A program made the translations under genes and the position numbers. Source: Pedobacter jeongneungensis (GTDB lineage: Bacteria; Bacteroidota; Bacteroidia; Sphingobacteriales; Sphingobacteriaceae). Taken from it: DNA of 64,000 nt. Each line of letters begins with the position of its first letter. Positions within the stretch are counted from its first letter, which is position 1. The DNA lies in contig NZ_AYMG01000001.1 in the NCBI RefSeq assembly GCF_000633455.1, positions 124,001 through 188,000 on the forward strand, read 5' to 3'. The notes under the pieces were generated by a model that worked only from the letters and a program-made list of their open reading frames with translations, did not search any database and was not told where the DNA came from. Positions 53,201-63,072 of this stretch are shown piece after piece.

Positions 53201-53501
53201 GCGCCTCCTCTCGAAATAATCTTTTGACAACCGCATTTTCAGGCGTACCATTACCCAGTATGCGCCTGATATCCTCACGACTAAAATATACAATGCGGCC
53301 AATTTTGGTAAAGGGCAGTTTACCGCTAACCCGCAAGTGCAGCAAAGTACCTGAAGAAATTTTCATCAGCTTCCTGACCTCAGAACTTTTGAGGTACTCA
53401 TCCGGCGCAGCAGTTTGGAGCGGAATAATTTTTTTGATCTCTTCGATCAGCTCGCTTTTTAGTTCAAGCAGATCACTTTTGGTTACCAGGTCTAAATTCA
53501 T
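53184..53501 (-). CDS. Excisionase-type helix-turn-helix protein
   Basis: 105 residues. A short coiled N-terminus (LLELKSELIEEIKKII) precedes an HTH_17/MerR-like domain: YLKSSEVRKLMKISSGTLLH then LPFTKIGRIVYFSREDIRRIL. This is the usual form of the excision/regulatory protein of Bacteroidota conjugative and mobilisable transposons. The matching integrase is not in the window. Confidence 0.8.
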   Translation of the reverse strand: MNLDLVTKSDLLELKSELIEEIKKIIPLQTAAPDEYLKSSEVRKLMKISSGTLLHLRVSGKLPFTKIGRIVYFSREDIRRILGNGTPENAVVKRLFREEAHGERK

Positions 53502-53648
53502 GTCTCTTAAAATTTAATGATCAATTATCTCCGGCATGCTACAGACAAAATCCTATCCGTACGGAGATTTCACATCAAAGGTGAGAACAGAAACATGTAA
53601 TCAGATGCCCAATGGAGGTGTTTGGGCATCATTGTGTATTAAAATAGC

Positions 53649-54404
53649 CTAATGGCGATCAACAGGCTTAACCGGAACAATATTAAAAACCCTATCCTTG
53701 TCGGATATGAAAATATATTTAGAAGAGTCTTCAGAAGAAAAATAATTCTGGGCAGTTGCCAGCGGTATTGGCTTATCTCCATGAACAAAATTTTTGGCAA
53801 CCATTTTATACCACGGACTATGGCCCTGAGTGCTCACCAGCCTTTTCTCATTTGGCAACATGAGTTTTTGCAGTTGGCGCATAAGATCCATAAATGCCGC
53901 TAAATTCCCGCTGTTAATTACAATTTTTTCACTCGCCTCATACTGCAGCATTTCATCGAGCTGAGCCTGCAGACCTACTACCTTACTTTTGAGCTGCGCA
54001 ATTTCTGCATCCTTTTGACTTAGCAATTTTTCCATCGATGTGTTTACGTTCCACTCATCAATAGTATTTAAGAATCCTTGGAAGGCTTCTAATTTATCAA
54101 GATTGGCCGAGTGAATCTCATATACGGATCTGAATGGATCCTTACCTGAATAAAAAGTAATTCTTCTTTGAATGCTCCGGTTTACTTTACGGAAGAAGGC
54201 CTCACGACCATCTGGATACCGTAGCAGATAATGGTTAAGATGAAAATCGTAAAACGCTTTGTATTCACCATCAGGCAGACTGTAAAGTTTCAGCGCAAAG
54301 AAATTATCCTCTAATTTTCTGTTATGGAATATTGGGTTACCGATCTCATATGGATGTGGGGAAAAGTCAAATCTCCCCCGAAATTTAAAAAAACGTTCTG
54401 TCAT
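53649..54404 (-). CDS. Mobile-element protein of unknown function with coiled coil
   Basis: 251 residues. The N-terminal part is rich in aromatic residues (FFKFRGRFDFSPHPYE). In the middle a coiled coil covers about 120-155 (LLSQKDAEIAQLKSKVVGL then QAQLDEML). The C-terminal part (FMDLMRQLQKLMLPNEKRL) is followed by PWYKMVAKNFVHGDKPIPL. No family recognised. It lies upstream of the excisionase-like gene on the same strand. Confidence 0.5.
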   Translation of the reverse strand: MTERFFKFRGRFDFSPHPYEIGNPIFHNRKLEDNFFALKLYSLPDGEYKAFYDFHLNHYLLRYPDGREAFFRKVNRSIQRRITFYSGKDPFRSVYEIHSANLDKLEAFQGFLNTIDEWNVNTSMEKLLSQKDAEIAQLKSKVVGLQAQLDEMLQYEASEKIVINSGNLAAFMDLMRQLQKLMLPNEKRLVSTQGHSPWYKMVAKNFVHGDKPIPLATAQNYFSSEDSSKYIFISDKDRVFNIVPVKPVDRH

Positions 54405-55116
54405 GATAAATTAGCGAGTGGGAGTTCCCTTTCAGTAACCAGCTAGGGAACTGTTAACAATTGATAGCAATATACAACTATTCAGATCCTCAGGCAACTT
54501 CCGGCTTTCGCCACTTCTGAATTTGGTTTTTAACAGTACAACCTTTGGATAGAAATACACATATTATTTTGAGAGATGTCAAATGAAACCTACTTCTTTC
54601 TTCTATACCCAGAAAAGTAATCTTACCGAGATATGGATTACCATTAAATTTTCCTGGCTATCCATGAAAGTAAGATTTTTATATTTTCAAAATTGGCATA
54701 AGACTCGGTAAATCGTTGTAGGGTTAATCGGGGGGAAAATCGACCCTGTATGAGCATCGCGAAGCCATAGTAAATTTCGAGAAAGTGATTAGAAACAAGG
54801 TTGAGGGGCAATATCGGAAAAAGAAGGCTTAAAGGAAATAGTGAGTGATAACTACCTACGCTATATTACTTGGGAAATCCAATCCAGTTGATTCCATCCT
54901 GCAAAATCTATATTCGCAAGATAATTAATGGTTTAATTCCAATTTAATTGGTGGCGGTATAGGAGTTGTAGAAGCACATTAAAAAAATTATTAATATTAC
55001 CCTGGCGAATATAGCCTTATTCCCTGTTCATGAAGCTGTGATGATTTCCAATCAATCATAAATTAATCCCAGCATATTAATTTGGGAAGAAATACTAACA
55101 ATCAATCATAAAACCG
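54405..55116. other. Gene-poor junction between mobilisation genes and second defence block
   Basis: About 710 bases. A two-part stem, AATCTTAC/GTAAGATT with inner ATGGAT/ATCCAT (54619-54677), ends in a T run and would work as a plus-strand terminator. A short open stretch near 54735-54830 reads GGKSTLYEHREAIVNFEKV and stops at 54831 without a start; it may be the tail of a lost gene. Nothing else is supported. Confidence 0.4.
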
Positions 55117-56142
55117 ATGGATAATAATTCAAGCAGTTTTAAAAATATTTCTCTTCTAGAAGAAATCGAAACAGCAAATAGGCTCATCAGGCTGGGTTTT
55201 GGAGAGATCCAAAATATTGATTTTGTAAATAACTTTTATTTCCTTCCTTTCCAGTTACTTTCCCAAGGTTTTGAGCGTTTGATGAAGTCGTATATATGTT
55301 TAGGATACTACAATAAAAATGGAAAATATCCGGATTTTCAATATATCAAAGACCTAGGTCATGATTTAGAAGCTTTACTTCGACGCATTTTATTGGAATT
55401 TTTCAATGATCACCAGCGTTACTATTTGATTGAAGATAGACGCTTCCTTGAAAAAGATGGAGATCTAAAAGAACTGATATACATTTTGTCAGAATTCGGG
55501 AAATTCGCGAGATACCATAATTTTGATGTCATTACAGGAAAAGTCAAACCAAGTGTAAACCCTAAAGAACTTTGGGAGGTTTTTGAGGTCAAGATTATCA
55601 ATCAATTAGGGATTTCTAAATATAAGAATAGAGACCTTGAGGACGAAATGTTCGGTGACATTGCCCGCGTTGTGATCATCATCTTCGAAAAGTTCGTATC
55701 CGCGCTTGCTCGACAGTTTAATTTCGGGACGTTGGGAGATCATGCAAGGGGTTTTTCAGCCAATGTCTTTGATTTTGCTATGCTTTATCCAGATAAGGTC
55801 GGTACAACCGATTACAGAAAGGATACTACTAGGTTTAAACAACAGCCCAGGCGCGTACATAAACGAACGTTAATGGATTTGCTGAATAGGCGCTTCAATC
55901 CAAATATCAAATCAAAAAAAATTAGAAAAGTGGATTTTGAAAGACAATGGCCCTTTTATGCTGAAGAAGTCATTGTAGAAAAGAGAAGGAATTATTGGCT
56001 CATTGTCAGTATCAGTGGTTATGACTATGCGTTAAATGGAGCTGCGAAAGGGAAATTCAAATTAGACGATCCATTTGAGGCAGGAGAGGCAATACGGGGA
56101 ATAACGATTTCAGATTTTATCGACATTGGCTTATCACTTTGA
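55117..56142 (+). CDS. Unknown protein, possibly HEPN-like at N-terminus
   Basis: 341 residues. The N-terminal 110 residues are helical, with FQLLSQGFERLMKSYICLGY near 46 and IKDLGHDLEALLRRILLEFF near 76, a pattern like HEPN or AbiV-type proteins, but no RX4-6H motif is visible. The C-terminal part (WPFYAEEVIVEKRRNYWLIV) looks like a small beta domain. First of a run of plus-strand genes leading to the giant ATPase. Confidence 0.5.
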   Translation: MDNNSSSFKNISLLEEIETANRLIRLGFGEIQNIDFVNNFYFLPFQLLSQGFERLMKSYICLGYYNKNGKYPDFQYIKDLGHDLEALLRRILLEFFNDHQRYYLIEDRRFLEKDGDLKELIYILSEFGKFARYHNFDVITGKVKPSVNPKELWEVFEVKIINQLGISKYKNRDLEDEMFGDIARVVIIIFEKFVSALARQFNFGTLGDHARGFSANVFDFAMLYPDKVGTTDYRKDTTRFKQQPRRVHKRTLMDLLNRRFNPNIKSKKIRKVDFERQWPFYAEEVIVEKRRNYWLIVSISGYDYALNGAAKGKFKLDDPFEAGEAIRGITISDFIDIGLSL

Positions 56143-56287
56143 TGACGCCAATCTCCTCTCATCATTGCAATCAAGCTAATCGCTGTCTACGAAAAAATGC
56201 CATCAGATTACTGCCCAATATATTAAATACGGGTTTTGGGTCAAGTTGAAAAGTTTGTTTGACTTCAATGCCTTGTCTTGGTTTGAG

Positions 56288-57292
56288 ATGAGTAACCATA
56301 TAGAGGATTATCAATATATTTGTCTTCTAACGCGATCAAAAATAATGACCAGAGACCAATTACGAGAAGAATCCCAGCGTTTGATGTTTGCTGAAAATTT
56401 AAGTGATTCCAAAGATGTACTTGATATTTATATCAATTTATTATTTAAAATAATAAACGAACATACAGATCAGCCCGCAAGCCAAGCTAAGAGAGAAGCT
56501 AAACTCGTGCTGCAAATGGTATTTACCAAGATGCTTAACCTGCGACAACTCATAGATGGGCTCAATTATGCAGGAGAGCATAACGGCCTCCGGAATTTTA
56601 TTGATCCTACTATTGTTGCCTCCGCCGGACGCAGTGTTGTTGAGTTAACTGCGACATTTCATCTCATCTACCGCTCAGAATATAGTGAAGCAGAGAAAGA
56701 CATGCTTTATCAAATGTGGGTTCTTGCAGGCTTAAAATACAGGCAAAGATTTGTCGGAGAGAATTCCTCAGAGGAAAATAAGCAGAAAGCGGCAATCGAA
56801 GCATCAGAAATTGCGGATATTACCGAACGAATCAAAACATGTGAACCGTATACCGTATTATCAGAGAAAGATAGGGAGTTAATTGATAAAACAATAGATG
56901 CAAAAGAATATCGGGTCAATCTCGATAATGGTAGAGCATCAAAAATGCATTGGCAACAGATGATCCAATTTATGGGCTTTAAAGCTCAGCTTACCGGATC
57001 GCTTTATACTTACTTTTCTTTATATGCCCATCCATCAAATGTAAGTGTTTTTCAATACCGTGATCTTTTTAACACCAAGGGAAATGATCACATCAGTATG
57101 GCTATGTTTAATACCAAAAACATTACAGCGATGCTTAGTAAGTTTATTTCAGATTACATAAGATTGTTTCCCGAAGTTCAGGCAATCTTTGGTGATACGC
57201 CATTACTTCACCAAATCTTAATCAATTGGACCTTAAGATTGACAACAGATAACACCCAGCCTATTAATGAGGCAATGAATGCCTTGAATTAG
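56288..57292 (+). CDS. Helical protein of unknown function (DUF5677-like)
   Basis: 334 residues from ATG 56288 (MSNHIEDYQYICLL); a TTG start 42 bases earlier is possible. It is nearly all helical. AGRSVVELTATFHLIYRSE near 112 and LYTYFSLYAHPSNVSVFQY near 238 resemble the conserved blocks of DUF5677, which is related to HEPN-type helical bundles. Same strand as the neighbours, 145 bases after the previous gene. Confidence 0.5.
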   Translation: MSNHIEDYQYICLLTRSKIMTRDQLREESQRLMFAENLSDSKDVLDIYINLLFKIINEHTDQPASQAKREAKLVLQMVFTKMLNLRQLIDGLNYAGEHNGLRNFIDPTIVASAGRSVVELTATFHLIYRSEYSEAEKDMLYQMWVLAGLKYRQRFVGENSSEENKQKAAIEASEIADITERIKTCEPYTVLSEKDRELIDKTIDAKEYRVNLDNGRASKMHWQQMIQFMGFKAQLTGSLYTYFSLYAHPSNVSVFQYRDLFNTKGNDHISMAMFNTKNITAMLSKFISDYIRLFPEVQAIFGDTPLLHQILINWTLRLTTDNTQPINEAMNALN

Positions 57293-57514
57293 CAATTATA
57301 AAGATGATGATTATTTTTCAATAGCATTCCTCAATTCAATAATGATAAAGACGATGAGACCAAAAAAAAAACCAAATTAGAAAGCCAAGTTTCCTTGTAC
57401 TCACCCTGGTAATTATCCTCGCTCAATCGGCTGCGTCGGATAACTTTTGAATTCGTTTTCATGAAAAAGTAACTTGTTTTGACTATGTTTTTATTAGTCA
57501 ATATGAGCTTTAAC

Positions 57515-57522
57515 TATATTTG
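57515..57522 (+). promoter_or_regulatory. -7 box TATATTTG before the giant ATPase gene
   Basis: TATATTTG lies 18 bases ahead of ATG 57541; a clear -33 TTG is missing. It overlaps the alternative TTG start at 57520, which supports the ATG as the true start. Confidence 0.4.
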
Positions 57523-57540
57523 CTATTCATCAATTTTGAA

Positions 57541-60500
57541 ATGAAGAAAATTAAATTAGCGCTACTCAAATTTATTTCTGAAAAAGTAAACCGTAACATT
57601 ATTCAGCTTGAGGCTCCAACCCGGGTAGCCATCATAGCTCCTGACCAGCATGCATACCATTCGTTATCCCCAATAGGAGATGCAGATCCAGATGGAGCCT
57701 ATGCCACGGCATTGAGATGGGCCTTAGAAAACAGAGGATCTCAAGACATCAAAAATATTGCTATTACAGGGACCTATGGATCAGGCAAGAGTACAGTACT
57801 TAAAACATTTCAAAACCATAATCAAAATCCTGATTTATCATTTCTAAATATTTCCCTCGCAACTTTTAAAGAGGAAAGGGAAAAGGCAAAAGAGAAAGGA
57901 GAAGACCTGAATGATGGCGAGATGTTAAGGTTGATTGAGCTGAGTATACTTCAGCAAATTTTCTACAGAGAAGCCGACGAGACTATCCCAGATTCCAGAT
58001 TTAAAAAAATCAAAAGCTTTGATGATACCAATATTTCCTGGTTAACTGCAGGGATATTTCTCCTGATACTAGCAACCATCCAACTCTTCAATAAGACTTT
58101 TCTTGAAGATATCATTGGACATCCCTTTTATGAGCTTACCAATACCATCATATTGATTTTATCACTTCTGATTGTGATCTCAGGTTATTTCCTTTTGATC
58201 CGGAAATCCCTGCGGTTAATTAGCAGTTTAACGATCAGCAAACTTAATATCAATAACGCAGAGATAGAGATCAGTAAGAACATCAACAAATCAATTCTCA
58301 ATAATCACTTGGATGAAATCCTCTATTTTTTTGAAGTCACGGACTACACGGTGGTGGTAATCGAGGATCTGGATAGATTTGAGCAAACAGAGATTTTTAC
58401 AAAACTTAGGGAACTAAATCTGCTAATTAACAATTCTAAGAATATCACGCGAGATATCGTCTTTGTGTATGCGGTGCGGGATAATATGTTCAAGGATAAA
58501 GATAGAACGAAGTTTTTCGATTTCATCATTCCGATTATTCCGGTGATCAATTCTTCTAATTCAAATGAAAAACTAAAGGATATTATCGCTAAAAATCATT
58601 ATCCAATTGGCCCAGATCTGATAGAAGATGTTTCTTTTTTTATCGATGATATGCGTTTGCTATTCAACATTACCAATGAATATCATATCTATCATAACCG
58701 CTTAGAGAAATTAGATCCTGGAAAGCTGCTGGCAATGATTGTTTACAAGAACATCTATCCAAATGATTTTATTTCCCTAGGGATGAATGAGGGGGTACTT
58801 CATAGCGCATTTGCTCAGAAAAATAATTTCATAGCCAAAGCTATAGAAACATTAGATCAGAAGATAGCAGAGCTCCAAAAAGAAGTAACGTCATTAGAAG
58901 ATTTAGGTGTTCCGCGCATTGCTGAACTGAACATGATGTATGTGCTTAAGTTTATTGAAAAGATCTCCAACTTTAATAGCTTTTATATAAACGGAAGCCA
59001 GGTTACACCATCTAAAATGGCGGAAGTCGATCAGTTTAAGCATCTGATGGATAAGACCGCATCGGCTAGTTACTATACACGTGATTATAGTACACAGTTT
59101 AGATACAATAGCCCATCAATAATTAATATTGAATTCTCCGAAATTGAGCGTTTGGTTGATCCTGTTTACAGTTATGAAGATCGTGTTGAACTACTGGGTG
59201 TCGGAGTGAAACAGAAAATAAAAGAACTAAAAGCAGAAATCGCAGAGTTAGAACGGAACAAGATAGAAGCGAGGCATACGAAGCTCAAACAGGTAATGGC
59301 CTTAAGTGAAATGCAGTTGGAAATTAAGGATCCAAAACAGTTGCAGCTTACAAGCATCCTGATGAGAAAGGGATATATAGATGAAGATTATCAGGATTAT
59401 ATATCTATTTTCTACGAGGGAACAATTACAAAGACGGATAAGGAGTTTTTACTGAATGTGAAGGCACAGTTATTCTCTGACTTTGATTATCCGCTAGACA
59501 AAATTGATAAGCTCGTAGCAAAGATTGATCTGGTTGAATTTTCATATCCTGTTATTCTTAATTTTCAACTATTGGATTTTCTGCTTAGTGATGTGGCCTT
59601 TGAGGATCAATACAACAGGGTGCTAAGAAGGATCGCCGATGGAACCCCATATTCACTTGACTTTGTAAATAAATACCTTCAGAATTGTGCAGACGAAGCC
59701 ACATTTTTTAAGCAATTGGCAAAAGTTTGGCCAAAAATGTGGCAGATACTCAATAGTAAAACACATGTGAACATAGAAACTGCAGACCTGATGAGCAAAG
59801 TGGTCAGCTATTGCGATGTCGATGATATTAAGGGGTTAGCTTATAAATCAAAATTGTCAGTCGAAATTGCTAAAAGTTCCGACTTTCTAAAAATTGAGGT
59901 CAGGAGAGAAAAACTTATAGCGGTTATCGAAGCACTCAATATCAAATTCGCAAATCATGGTTTGTATGAGGCACCACTCGAATTATGCAATTATCTCTAT
60001 GACCATGATGCCTACCAAATAAATGAGGGAATGTTGAGAGAAGTAATGGCCAAATTTGGTAATTATAATGAGAAGAAATTCAATGAATCGAATTACACAG
60101 CCATTTTGCGGAGTGGTTGCGGGAATCTGATTGATTATGTTGATGCTAACATGGATAGCTATTTAGATCAGCTCTACTTCAAGTTAGGTAAAAATAAATT
60201 GGAAGAACAAGAGGGGCTTATCAAACTTATGAATCACAAAAACATAAGTCCGGAAAAGAAAGAGCAAATTATTGAACATGTTAAAACTAAAATAGCAGAC
60301 TTGTCTCAGATTACTGATCTGGATTTTGCTGGATTTCTACTTTCGGAGCAAAAAGTAGAGCCTAACTGGGCTAGTTTGATTAACTATTTCCACCGAAATG
60401 CCGATATTCCAGACGATCATTTTAGAGCATTTGTTAATAAAAACGTCGAAGTTCTATCGAAGTCCAAAATAGATACCAGCAATCCAATCCCAGATGAGAA

Positions 60501-61224
60501 AACTGTCCAAGCGTTTTGCCATGCACTAATTATAGATAAAGGGATTTCGGATGCGAGCTATGATTTAATTCTGAAATCAATTCCTTACCATTATAGGGAT
60601 TTAAACTTGGAAGGGTTGAATTTGGAAAAAGTAAAAACATTGGTTTTACGGAAAAAGCTAAGGCTCACATCTAAAAATTTTGAACGTTTAAAAGATGAGC
60701 TTTCAACTTTGAAAGTCCTGTTGGCAGAAAAATGGAAAAATGACTTTGTCACTGAGATCGATAACTACATTCCTGATGATTTTCTACTTATGGGAATCAT
60801 CAAATCAACAACGTTTACAGTTGAGGAAAAAAATATAGTGTTGAGCAAAGCGTCAGAACTGTTGAAAACTCCAGGTTTGGAAATATTAAAAGCACTAGGT
60901 CTTCAGAAAATTGTTCAAGAGCAGCTAAACATAGATAATCAAGTGCTGTCCTCGATATTCGAAAAAAAAGTGATCGGCCAGGATGATAGTTTAAGGCTTT
61001 TAATCAAAGTGATAGATAATTTTTCTTTCGAGGAAACAATGAGGGTATTATCAATCATGCCAGAGCCTTATCAAGGAATTCAAATCAAAGGCCAGGTTAT
61101 CGAGTGGAGAGCAGAGCCTTTATTCGTACAGCTGATCATGAAATTAAAAGACCTAGGGTATATTTCAGATTACAAACCACAAAAAGAATTAATTAAGGTA
61201 CTTACACTTCCCAAGGAATCTTAA
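57541..61224 (+). CDS. Giant YobI-type P-loop ATPase (KAP-like)
   Basis: 1227 residues from ATG 57541. SLSPIGDADPDGAYATALRWAL near 41 and NIAITGTYGSGKSTVL (Walker A GTYGSGKST, 77-85) are the YobI-ATPase signature. Two membrane helices (about 168-188 and 200-220) sit between Walker A and Walker B (VVIEDLDRFEQTEIF near 275), as in KAP NTPases. The C-terminal 800 residues are a long helical/repeat region with a coiled coil near 560-590 (KQKIKELKAEIAELERNK), presumably the sensor or platform. It is followed after 100 bases by two HEPN-type genes. Confidence 0.85.
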   Translation: MKKIKLALLKFISEKVNRNIIQLEAPTRVAIIAPDQHAYHSLSPIGDADPDGAYATALRWALENRGSQDIKNIAITGTYGSGKSTVLKTFQNHNQNPDLSFLNISLATFKEEREKAKEKGEDLNDGEMLRLIELSILQQIFYREADETIPDSRFKKIKSFDDTNISWLTAGIFLLILATIQLFNKTFLEDIIGHPFYELTNTIILILSLLIVISGYFLLIRKSLRLISSLTISKLNINNAEIEISKNINKSILNNHLDEILYFFEVTDYTVVVIEDLDRFEQTEIFTKLRELNLLINNSKNITRDIVFVYAVRDNMFKDKDRTKFFDFIIPIIPVINSSNSNEKLKDIIAKNHYPIGPDLIEDVSFFIDDMRLLFNITNEYHIYHNRLEKLDPGKLLAMIVYKNIYPNDFISLGMNEGVLHSAFAQKNNFIAKAIETLDQKIAELQKEVTSLEDLGVPRIAELNMMYVLKFIEKISNFNSFYINGSQVTPSKMAEVDQFKHLMDKTASASYYTRDYSTQFRYNSPSIINIEFSEIERLVDPVYSYEDRVELLGVGVKQKIKELKAEIAELERNKIEARHTKLKQVMALSEMQLEIKDPKQLQLTSILMRKGYIDEDYQDYISIFYEGTITKTDKEFLLNVKAQLFSDFDYPLDKIDKLVAKIDLVEFSYPVILNFQLLDFLLSDVAFEDQYNRVLRRIADGTPYSLDFVNKYLQNCADEATFFKQLAKVWPKMWQILNSKTHVNIETADLMSKVVSYCDVDDIKGLAYKSKLSVEIAKSSDFLKIEVRREKLIAVIEALNIKFANHGLYEAPLELCNYLYDHDAYQINEGMLREVMAKFGNYNEKKFNESNYTAILRSGCGNLIDYVDANMDSYLDQLYFKLGKNKLEEQEGLIKLMNHKNISPEKKEQIIEHVKTKIADLSQITDLDFAGFLLSEQKVEPNWASLINYFHRNADIPDDHFRAFVNKNVEVLSKSKIDTSNPIPDEKTVQAFCHALIIDKGISDASYDLILKSIPYHYRDLNLEGLNLEKVKTLVLRKKLRLTSKNFERLKDELSTLKVLLAEKWKNDFVTEIDNYIPDDFLLMGIIKSTTFTVEEKNIVLSKASELLKTPGLEILKALGLQKIVQEQLNIDNQVLSSIFEKKVIGQDDSLRLLIKVIDNFSFEETMRVLSIMPEPYQGIQIKGQVIEWRAEPLFVQLIMKLKDLGYISDYKPQKELIKVLTLPKES

Positions 61225-61324
61225 TAGGGAGCTTTTTAAAACAGCTTGTAGCTAAAATTTAGATCATATTTATTCGATTACCTGGTCCAATCTCGATGGT
61301 TTAAAAGAAGCAAAAGATAGACAT

Positions 61325-62104
61325 ATGATCGATGACTCATTATTGCAGCACCTTACTGAACTATCATTACCGATGATTGAAGATCAGACATTGGTTCAAA
61401 GGGCAAGGGATGGCTTCACGCCCAAGAGAGCATTGACTTTGAGTGAAGAGTATGTGAGAAACAGCTTGCTGGCATTGTCGGAGGTTGAAACGCTAATGAA
61501 GCAGTTAGGGCAAGCAACGCTTTATCTCTCATCATATCGGGCAATACCGGCGTTCAAAAAAAGCCAAATCACACGTTATGATCATATTGTATATCACATG
61601 GAGATGCATCTGTTTAAAACCACCAGTGTATTGGATAGATTATTAATCTTGACTAATATAATTTTGATTATTGGGGCAGAGCAAAAGAAGTGTAAAACTG
61701 CATTTTTCTTATTTCCGAAAAGTGGGAAATTGGAATATCGAAGAAAAATAGAGAGTTACCCAGGTTTATACCGGGCGCTTGTAAAAGTTGAGGTATGTAT
61801 TGAGCCTTATAGAGAAGACAGAAATATGGTTGCCCATCATAAAAATATCGATTATGGAGAGCTCAGACCAGTTGAAATGTATAGTGCACTGCTTCGTTCT
61901 GATAGGGGAGATGATCCTGATTTTAGTTCAAAATTCAAGGTAGTGGCCAAAACGCAGACAGACCGTGTCGTAGCGGATTTTAAAAAATCGTTAGAAATGT
62001 TCAATCAAGACTTACGTTTAATACTGGAAGAGGTCTATAAGATTTTGAGAGAAATATTTGATGAAAAATATAAGGCACTGCAGAACGAGGAAAAAAGAAT
62101 TTAA
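61325..62104 (+). CDS. HEPN-domain putative ribonuclease with RX4H motif
   Basis: 259 residues, helical. The HEPN catalytic motif R166-x4-H171 is visible in REDRNMVAHHKN, with a second His next to it. The helix before it (LYRALVKVEVCIEPY) and the long upstream helices (YHMEMHLFKTTSVLDRLLIL) give the two-helix pairs of the fold; Cthe_2314-like HEPN proteins look similar. The most likely activity is RNA cleavage upon activation by the upstream ATPase. Second gene of the three-gene unit. Confidence 0.65.
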   Translation: MIDDSLLQHLTELSLPMIEDQTLVQRARDGFTPKRALTLSEEYVRNSLLALSEVETLMKQLGQATLYLSSYRAIPAFKKSQITRYDHIVYHMEMHLFKTTSVLDRLLILTNIILIIGAEQKKCKTAFFLFPKSGKLEYRRKIESYPGLYRALVKVEVCIEPYREDRNMVAHHKNIDYGELRPVEMYSALLRSDRGDDPDFSSKFKVVAKTQTDRVVADFKKSLEMFNQDLRLILEEVYKILREIFDEKYKALQNEEKRI

Positions 62105-62280
62105 AAGCTGAGCCGACCATTCATCTTTAAGTTCTACAGAGATAAAAGAAAAAATATTTGGGGCCGCCTTCTCAAATATGGAGTTTTAGCTATAGTGCGG
62201 ACCTTATAGTTGGTAGCTTTGTGCTGTATGTATGCTTTAAACTATCAGAATTTAATTCTATCTTAACGCATAAAAATATA

Positions 62281-62997
62281 ATGGTATCTCAAATTAGCCC
62301 ATCTCAATTTACTTCACCGCTATCCAGTAATCACGTAAGCATACCTTCGCGTGTTGCTATCCACTGTTCTCATTGCGTCATTTTTCTAAGCTTAGAGATC
62401 AGGTGGCAAAAAGAACTAAACAAGATAGGAAATTTTGGTACGGCACTTTGTCCGCACTGCTCCGGAGAAATGAAGTTTTTTTATGTGGTTGATGAAAATG
62501 CGCCATCAAATATGGATAAAGGATTGCTTTATGTTTATCCCAGCACCCGTGCCCGTCAGCCGCTTCCAGGATTAGACTCTGTTAAATCACTAACACCACA
62601 GATTAAAAAATCTTACCAGTCTACCTTGACATCATTCAACACCAATCAATGGGGAGCTGCCGCAGTGATGAGCCGAAGGCTCTTGGAGGGAGTGATTCAG
62701 ATGTTACAACCAGAAAAGCAAAATGGATCATTTAATCTGAGCAAAGCGCTGAATCGATTAACTGAAATTGTGGATTTGAATAAACCTATCGTTACCATTG
62801 CCGACGGCATTCGTAAGATGGGAAATATGGGAGCCCATTTTAGTGAGGAGATGGAACCGGATGAAGAGACGTCAATCCTTTTGATGGATCTTTTAGATTA
62901 CTTAATAGAATTTTTATTCATCCTGCCAGATCGTATAGAGGTGCTACACGATAAAATAGAAAATCTCCGAAACGGAAGAACAGCTGCACCGGAATAG
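62281..62997 (+). CDS. Zinc-ribbon plus DUF4145 (HEPN-like) protein
   Basis: 238 residues from ATG 62281 (MVSQISPSQF). Zinc ribbon Cys29-x2-Cys32 and Cys57-x2-Cys60 (HCSHC, LCPHC). The DUF4145 domain runs from about 120: WGAAAVMSRRLLEGVIQML and IRKMGNMGAHFSEE, whose Arg and His are the HEPN-type pair. DUF4145 proteins are frequent effectors in restriction and abortive systems. Last gene of the ATPase unit, ended by the hairpin at 63025. Confidence 0.75.
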   Translation: MVSQISPSQFTSPLSSNHVSIPSRVAIHCSHCVIFLSLEIRWQKELNKIGNFGTALCPHCSGEMKFFYVVDENAPSNMDKGLLYVYPSTRARQPLPGLDSVKSLTPQIKKSYQSTLTSFNTNQWGAAAVMSRRLLEGVIQMLQPEKQNGSFNLSKALNRLTEIVDLNKPIVTIADGIRKMGNMGAHFSEEMEPDEETSILLMDLLDYLIEFLFILPDRIEVLHDKIENLRNGRTAAPE

Positions 62998-63024
62998 TTA
63001 ATGATCAGGAAAACTATAATGTTA

Positions 63025-63060
63025 ATCAAGTGCAAGTCACTGATAAGATCTGCACTTGAT
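63025..63060. terminator. Bidirectional terminator between DUF4145 and right-edge genes
   Basis: ATCAAGTGCA at 63025-63034 and TGCACTTGAT at 63051-63060 form a perfect 10-bp stem between convergent genes, with AT-rich flanks on both sides. Confidence 0.65.
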
Positions 63061-63072
63061 TTAAACGTGGTA

